Source: Bicyclus anynana (lineage: Eukaryota > Arthropoda > Insecta > Lepidoptera > Nymphalidae). Taken from it: a DNA stretch of 64,000 nucleotides. A program made the position numbers and the translations under genes. The notes below the pieces were generated by a model. It made no database searches. It saw only the letters and a program-made list of their open reading frames with translations, and had not been told where the DNA came from. Shown piece by piece: positions 56,430 through 64,000 of the stretch (its first letter is position 1; the number at the start of each line of letters is the position of its first letter). The DNA lies in contig NC_069090.1 of assembly GCF_947172395.1 (NCBI RefSeq), positions 13,846,962 through 13,910,961 of the forward strand, given 5' to 3'.

Positions 56430-59400
56430 TCTAAAGCAGTAGCCAGTATCTATGCATTTATAATAAGTTAGCAGTCCAAAGGAAATATTTAAGCCATTAG
56501 CATAAACTGTTAGTTTAGAAATGAAAACAGTTAAGAGAACCTGAAAAGAATTAATCAAATTTAATTTGATGAAAATACTCATTTAGAAATAAAAAACTTT
56601 TTTTTTTATAAATCTATAACTCGTGGATACAAATGAACACAACAATGCTTTTACTGAATGGTAGCAATACACGCTGAACAAATTATTATCCCAAGACTTT
56701 AATAACAACAAAAACCAAAATAAAATCGTAGTCGCCGAGGAGTTGGCCAATTTGTAGAGACCTAACGCTCCTTGATTTCACTTATCAAAGATCTCGAAAA
56801 CATATTGAAAGCGTGGAACAAAGTAGCTCAGCTCAAGCTGGCTAGAGTTCCAAACAATGGCAACAAAGATGTTTGTTAAAAAGAGCATCTGAGCAAAAAA
56901 ACCTTGTTAAATCTTATTTGGAATTGAGTAGATGTTTAGAAATGCGTTTCGTCTTTTGTGCACGGGATTGGGTGCTTTAGACGCCTTTTTATTCCGTCCC
57001 ATTCATGCAATGATCGTAGAATAAACGTGAAATATGGAATATAATGATCCTATCATTCTTTTGGATGCAGGTAACGGTAGTAGGAATATTTTTCCGAGGA
57101 TTGAAAGGAATTATTTGTTATTACAACGCAAAATATTTGTCAGCTGACGAAATTGTGCGATAGACTTTGGGAGATCACGTTAAATGTATGATCACAGTTA
57201 TTTTTAAATACTAGAACTTGATAACAATTTGCTTAGTTAACCAAATTGTTATCAATTCTTGTTATCAAAGTCTTGAGTAATTCTTCTAACTGTTGTAAGT
57301 CCGCGATGTCGTTTACACAATTTTGTATTATGGGGAATCAAGTCCACTGGTTTGTGTGATCCAGTATTATTTTCTCGACTGTAGGAGTAGAATATTAGTA
57401 TAGCTGTGACTGCTTTATTATAAATTGATTGATGACTTTTATGAAACTGAGTAATTAGATCATAGACGACAAAAAAACGTTTGATTGAATCAAAAATACA
57501 TAGAAAACAAATTCAAAAAGGAGAAACAGACAAAAATGTCGCGACATCATTGTCACAACCGGACGAGTTGTGAAAGGATCATTTTGCGGCATTCACATAC
57601 TTATCGCACAAAACCCAACAATGGGCGGATCAGCCGACTGCGCCCGGGGCATTGTCGGATAGTTTACGAACGATTATACTAATAGCATTAACAACTGAGT
57701 CTTAGGGCCATAAATCATTTCTCTATATCTATCTCGCTTGCACTTATGGGTCTTATGGAGCCGTCTAGTGAAGGGTGTAACAATGAAAGACATATTATCG
57801 ATAAGTAAAGTTTATTATCGTATCTTGTTCACAAAATTAAAAAAATTAACAATATTTGATTTAATATAATACATATTTCATATTATATAATTATTAACTA
57901 AATAAAATTAATCTTCATCTGAGTCTTCATCATCAGAATTTTCGTCTTCTGCCAAATTTATTATATATTAGTATCCATAGTGCGCAACGAGTAACACATG
58001 AATGTATTTATTTAATTGCAGTAAACACATTTATAGCAAAAAAAATACGCAATGCAATTACATTAGAAACCGACCAATCAGAATCGTCCAAATCATTATT
58101 GACTCATCATTAGCACGTGCGCAGGTAGCCGTTTATCGATAATTAGGGTGCGCAGGTAGGCGCGCTGCACATTCCTATCTTTTTTGACTTTTATGACCGG
58201 ACGACTCAGATGATAATGCGCATACTATAGCCGGCGGCAATACGACAAAATGGGATGAAAATGTCAAAATACAATCTCCTGTGACAATCTAAACTGCAAT
58301 AAACTGAGATTAAAATGTATAGCTACCCTCAACTTCGTCTTTATACCTCGGTATTAGAGTGTGCAAAAATGTGTGCAATTGTGGAAACTGTCTTGCATTT
58401 TTGCTACAATAGGATTAATTGCGAGTAACACTAGAACTTGCACGGATGTCGTTGATTTTTTTTTTGTAGCTAATCGTGTTTATCTCGTGTATTTCGTACT
58501 TTGTGAGGTTTGCGACATTGAAATTGTTGAAAGCAGGTAATATGACCAGAAGGCAAATCGATTGTATTGATTGAATGGTCCTGCCTTGGCATTTGACAAA
58601 CAGTTTAAGTACAGAAAGAATACACAAAGAAATTTTGTAGTAGGTTTGATCACGAAAATAATAAAAAACGAATGACATAGTGATGATTAAAAGATACTCA
58701 TAAATTCTATTAATCTTTTTTTAAGGTCTCTTTTTGACAAAGAAAATCACAATCGTGATTCTTATTTAAGAAGTGAAAAGACAAACAGAGAAAAAGGAGT
58801 CCATCAACCAAATACTAATAATGATTATCGTAATGCTGCTAATGTATAAGTGAGTTATTCGTACTTAGAATTGATAAACGATTTATGGCAGGCGTCCACT
58901 AATCCGCATCGTACGGAACGCATCGATCGCATCGATCGGATAGATTGATTTACCGTAAAATGAAAAAATAAAAAAACCTGACTAACATAACCTGCTCGCA
59001 CCTAGTTATCCGTCTCGCATATTTTGTATAGCGATTTTTTTTAAATGATCATAATTTACCATTTTGAAATCTTCTTGATGAGCCCTTGAATTGAATTTGA
59101 TACCCATATCGCAATATTCGAGCAAACCTTTTTCAATTTAATGCTCATTTTCGTGTACCAACTTATATTAAAAAAAAAAACAATGTTTTATTATTGGTAC
59201 ACGTGTTTTCACATACGCGTTATTTTTTTTAGTAATACATTGTTTGTAAAACATAATTCGTCTCTTTAACGTTTTGCCGCGAGGGATTTTCGGATTAAAC
59301 TCTATCACATTTGCCAAAAACGATTTCATGTTGTCAAGCGCATGCATTGTGCTTGTCATGTGACTGTTTTGTTAAATCTATTTCAACATTTTATTATAAT

Positions 59401-59530
59401 CCTTTAACAAAAAACAAACATTTGTTGAGAATTCTTTGTTAAATAATGGTAATAGTAGATTCTGTTGACGACGCAAGCCTTGAAACAAGATTATTGATTA
59501 TTATTTATGTTAATAAAAATAGATAGTGAA
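56430..59530. other. No gene seen
   Basis: AT-rich; one hairpin at 57218 and an MITE-like fragment at 58892. No coding evidence. Confidence 0.45.
57218..57255. repeat. Perfect 14-bp hairpin
   Basis: TTGATAACAATTTG at 57218-57231 and its inverse at 57242-57255; 10-base loop. Confidence 0.85.
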
Positions 59531-59537
59531 CGGTAGA

Positions 59538-59802
59538 TAGAACGTGTCGCGAAGCTGAAGTGGCAATGGGCGGGGCACATAGTTTGAAGAGCCGATGGAC
59601 TTTGGGGTCCTAAGGAATGGCGATCCCGCACTAGAAAGCGCAGAGTTGGTCGACCCACCACCACGGTGGATTGACGACGTCAAGCAAGTCGCCAGGGATG
59701 CGCTGGATGCAGGTGGCTCAAGTTCGTGATGTTTAAAAGTCCCTACAAAAGGCCTATCTATGTCCTGCAGTGAACGTCCATCGGCTGATATGATGATGGT
59801 GA
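59538..59802 (+). mobile_element. Non-LTR retrotransposon 3' fragment
   Basis: GAACGTGTCGCGAAGCTGAA to CGGCTGATATGATGATGG; same tail family. Confidence 0.72.
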
Positions 59803-60431
59803 ACATAAATAGATTCATATACAATAAGTCGGGATGATGGTAAGAGACCTGATAGATTGACGCTAGGAAATAGGGCGGGACCTAATGTGGTACGCTACAT
59901 GCGTTGACACATTAGCACAGAATCAAGACCGGGAGCCACAGGAGAAAAAGCTGAAACCGGTAAGTGGCACAAGTATGCCTCTCTGACTGAGAGTAACATA
60001 TTTGTATCTTTTGCGACCATGAAGTCGCAGTGCCAAAGAATTTCACCGAATCATTTCACCACGGCTAGTTGCTTCGACTGGAGACAGAATGGCTGGCTCA
60101 GTTTTTGCGCAAAGGATCAGCCTGGCTGTCCAGCGCGGAAATGCAGCCAGTACTCTTGCCACCACTCCCCGTGGGCATTATTTGTTTAGTTATTAGGATA
60201 AGTTACCTAAAGTTCCTTTTTGAATTCTTTCTCATTAAAAAAAACATGTCCCAAAAAAAAGTCCCAAAAGAGCTTGTAAACTAAGCCTACTTGAAATAAA
60301 CGAAATTGCAACTTAACGACAAATTAACTTGATTTTAATAGGAAAACAAAATATAACAGTAAAACTTTGCAGTGTATTTAATAGGACACTTCCTACACTA
60401 CCAGTTACCCATCAACTTAAGGCGTAGGCGT

Positions 60432-60728
60432 CAAGCCTTATACCCACCGCGCGACGGATACAAGACGGAGGTTCTGGGTTCGATCCCTGGCTGGGACGAT
60501 TGATTTCATAATTGGTCCAAGTCTGACTGGTGGAAGGCTTCGCCCGATTCAAGTTACCACCGAAGCGATTTAGCATTCCGGTACGATGTTGTGTTGAAAC
60601 CGAAAGGTCTGTGAATTATCATCTTCCTCCAAACAAGTTAGCCCGCTTCCATCTTAGATTGCATCTTCAACTACCATGAGGTGAGATTGTAGTCAAGGGC
60701 TAACTTGTAAAGAATAAAAAAAGAATTT
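60432..60728 (+). mobile_element. SINE A copy, A box damaged
   Basis: It begins CGCGCGACGGATACAAGACGG, with B box GGTTCGATCCCT, body and tail recognisable; the A box region is lost. Confidence 0.78.
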
Positions 60729-61715
60729 AAACCCAAACAAAGTAGGTATATGTATGTACGCGTTGCCGTCTACTGTACAGGAAATTAAATAAGGTCCTAC
60801 ACGTCACTCACACTTGAAAGGGACGGGCCCTCTGGGTTGTAATAAGTGAGCTCCTGAACGGTTAAGGAAATAATCAGTTTGTTTTATTGTTCCGAGTGGA
60901 TCCAATTTAGGAATGATCTAAGAAAATACTCGCTCATCGTCGGTCTAGATGTGATAACTAACAATTTTTGGTAAAAATTGATTTTGATGCAGAAAGCTTC
61001 AAAGACCTTTTCCGGTGGTAGCCCGTAAATATCTTGTAGTTACATACATTGAAAACGTTTTTGGTCGCATAAAACGACTTTTAGTGATACCTAAAAGATG
61101 TTTTTTGTCTCTCCTGTAAAGTTCGTCAGTTTGCACTTACGAGCTATCACATCATGTATGTATGTCATGTATTGTTGTAGTGTAATATATTTAGACTGCC
61201 CTTATGATTAGGAAAAATAATCTAATAACACGTGTTTGTACATTTTTTTCGTAATTTTCTAATTAATAATTTCCTTAACCCTACTTCCTTTGGTCAAAAG
61301 TCCGGGACTCTGCTCGGAGGTTTTCTCTTTACCACGCGATGGACCCGGCACTCTCACGGACTATAGTGAATCCATGGCTTGCTAAGAGATTCGTCTCATT
61401 TCAAATCTGAACAGGGGCGTAGCTGCCGCCGTATCAGCCATAACAATGATACGGGGCCCGGACTACAGGGGCCCCTTACGTGTGAAAGAAAAAATTAGTA
61501 AAGTGTAATCCACAATCTTACTCAATCTGGTGCTTCCCGGAAAAATCATAAAAAAAAAGTTTTCACTTCAGAAATTATAAAAGTAAAGAAAACTCGTTTT
61601 TTATGAGATTTCGTTACCCTTTATTTGCCCCCCCCCCCCCACAACTAATTTGATACCCTTCCAAGGCACGTTACGCCATTGAATCTGAAGTGATTTTTCA
61701 GTCTACTTGCAGTCT

Positions 61716-61862
61716 AGTTCCGGTACGATGTCGTGTAGAAACCAAAAGGATTGTGGATTTTCATCCTCCTCCTAACAAGTTAGCCCGCTTCCATCTTAGA
61801 CTGCATCATCACTTACCATCAGGTGAGATTGTAGTCAAGGGCTAACTTGTAAATATAAAAAA
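61716..61862 (+). mobile_element. 5'-truncated SINE A
   Basis: It contains only CCGGTACGATGTCGTGTAGA to GGGCTAACTTGTAAATATAA, the last half of SINE A, closely matching the copy at 8.6 kb. Confidence 0.78.
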
Positions 61863-61869
61863 ATATATA

Positions 61870-64000
61870 TAATAATATATAATACATATAAAATCGTTGC
61901 AACAAAACGCACCTACTTAAATACATACATACACACACAATGGACGCTACACACAACACCGCCCCACACAAGCGCCATTTGTACCAAACAAGCCTATTCC
62001 CGTTTTACATGAGACTTCAAAGACATGAGGTTGACACTAAGCATCCGTGTGACATTCCCCTTTGGTGTCGCTTTTATTATATCTTAATTCACACCCCTAG
62101 CTAAAAATTCCCAACAAACCAAAATGAACTTTAAAACGAATAACATAGAATAGAAAATCCGTAAACAATTGTATACGCGTAGCTGTTTTCATATGGTAAT
62201 TTGTTAAGCTTTGATGTAAGATTTCATACCTAAAAGCTTTTAGTTACGGTCCAAATTGCTGTTACAAATAAATTCATGTTCACGAGGGGAGCGCGTAGTT
62301 AAAAGCAGAATTAGGAGTCTGGACTGTCGGGTTCTTTGTAATTAATACATAGCTTGTGCAATTGATATGCCAAATTGCCATTGCGTTGACAAAGGCTTTG
62401 CTCTGGGGGCATTTTTTCAACAATTGCAGTGAATTAATTTGGGCGACCGTCTTGTTTTCTTTTGTTATTTGTAAAACGTGTCACTCGACTTGATTTAGAT
62501 TGATATAGATGATGGGTAAGTAGCTACTTCCTTTTCATGTTTAGAGTTTACGGATTTATTGTATTTAAGTGCATAGGTACCTAGTTGTTTATGTAGGAAA
62601 GGTGTTAGGTAGTTGTTTGTGTTTCAAAAAGATGTTACGACTTGCAAAAATCTGATTATGTGATGAAGCCGGTGAAACCCATAAAAAAGCGCACACATCT
62701 GCATATACAAACTTTTCTCATAATTTGTATTTTGAAATTTAACACTAACAACAATTACGTAAATTAATATGATAATCAATAATTTTAATTACCAATAAAA
62801 AATACCCCATCTTGTCTTTAGTTTCAGTTAACAATTTTTAAAATATTTAAAACCTTAGGACGCCATTTTTCTTGATTAATATTGAAAATTACTGATGCTT
62901 CGTGTCGTACTGACTCGAGAATGTATTCGTTTTTGAATTTTGTATTTGGAGCAACTACGACATCGTCGTGTTCCGTGCGCTCTATCTGCCTATTAGTTAT
63001 TAATCTTTAATATACTTAATCAAAATTTAAATCGATACATCTACCTTTAACCTACGGATAAGAGTACCTAATTAGTTATGTAATTTCAAAATATTTAGGT
63101 AACTTATTCTTCCTTTATTTTTAGGAAAGGAAACGAAACCGAAAAGAGAAAAAGATCTGGAAATATACTCGTATGAAAGATTCCAAAAAGAGTCCAAATT
63201 AAATTTTCAATTACTATGTAGGTTGCTGAATAGAATAACGACGTCTATGGCGTCATGACATAGCAGTTCGTACAGTTTCTAAGAGATGGCGCGATATGGG
63301 GCTTGATTGGTTCTCATTGGAACGCTCAGTGACGAAGTGTAATGTTACAATCATAGATGGCGCTCTAAAGAATTTCCACTGTATAACTTTTTCAGACAAT
63401 AATAATAATTATTATTAAACGAAAAGTGGCATTCAATTGTATTTTTAACCGACTTCAAAAAAAGGAGGAGGTTCTCAATTCGTCTGTATGTTTTTGTTTT
63501 TTATAAAAGCGAACTATAAAAAGTTATGCGTGGTCTTAATATTTAAATTAATAAGTAAGCAATCAATAACCCCCTGTTTTCCTAACCTTTGGGCTGGACT
63601 TTTTTTTCAAACCTAAATGGGACCAATCACGAAATATGGGTATATTTCGCAATTTAAGTTTTCAATAAAAAGGAATTATCAATATCGGACCATTCGATAA
63701 AAAAATTATGGGTGTTCATACACAAAAAATATAGGTACGCGTTGAATTTAAAACTGGAAAGGAGTTGTAAATATATCAATTGACTGAATTTATCAATATT
63801 ATTACCGCTAGTTAAACACGTGTAATGTAAAAGCAAAAGTAACAAACCACACTATTACCTACGACCAACGATTTTATACTGATAGATATGTCACTATAGC
63901 CCGTCGCAACTGAGACGAACAAAGGTGGCTAATTGTCTTGAATTTCATTTAGTCGCATAGTATACAACGAAAGTTACATAAACAAATAATACCTAAATAT
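61870..64000. other. No gene seen
   Basis: Contains the dispersed repeat at 62858-63000 and the CCGACTTCAAAAAAAGGAGG repeat at 63448; otherwise AT-rich and unassigned. Confidence 0.45.

Noticed and set aside
38045..64000. Search for the helicase motif I (GSGKS/T) on the minus strand
   Set aside because: No convincing reverse-complement match with exon borders was seen by eye; it may lie beyond the window or have been missed.

Overview
The window looks like a piece of a moth or butterfly (Lepidoptera) nuclear genome. It is AT-rich, has short coding exons with GT/AG borders separated by long introns, and is packed with dispersed repeats of lepidopteran type: tRNA-derived SINEs, tails of non-LTR retrotransposons ending in GATGATGAT, Helitron-like elements and many small foldback (MITE-like) elements. 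No prokaryotic, organellar or viral gene was recognised. The order is inferred from repeat content and protein resemblance, not from a search.

Two protein genes can be reconstructed. (1) On the minus strand, positions 21-19733, fifteen exons join in phase into 671 uninterrupted codons of an iron-sulphur superfamily 2 DNA helicase. It most resembles FANCJ/BRIP1, a 5'-3' helicase of cross-link repair and G-quadruplex unwinding. Helicase motif Ia, the four Fe-S cysteines, the DEAH-box position (here DEGH), the SGT motif and the RGKVAEGMDF motif are present. Motif I (Walker A) lies upstream and was not found; motif VI lies off the left edge. One exon is only 21 nt. (2) On the plus strand, 22243-26487, four exons encode a complete 146-residue intracellular fatty-acid-binding protein (FABP), with a candidate TATA box and a poly(A) signal. 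A further well-bordered minus-strand exon at 36392-36535 is unassigned. Its splice phase fits the 5'-most helicase exon, so the FABP gene may sit inside a large helicase intron.

Layout: 1-13.2 kb, helicase core exons with repeat-filled introns (a foldback at 1.3-1.7 kb, a two-dozen-unit minisatellite at 3.2-4.4 kb, G-runs, a decayed exon copy fused to a LINE tail). 13.2-19.7 kb, two less conserved helicase exons with SINEs and a 30-bp perfect hairpin. 20-22 kb, LINE tails. 22.2-26.6 kb, FABP, whose second intron holds two decayed copies of exon 2 and three MITE-like elements. 26.6-64 kb, mostly transposon remnants and AT-rich DNA with one candidate exon and two promoter-like GC patches (44.48 and 55.75 kb).

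A recurring theme is partial exon duplication inside introns: both genes carry truncated, decayed copies of their own exons, and one is fused to a retrotransposon tail. No wholly new multi-gene system was seen. The less usual features are the nested-gene question, the exon fossils, the higher-order minisatellite and the palindrome-built MITE.
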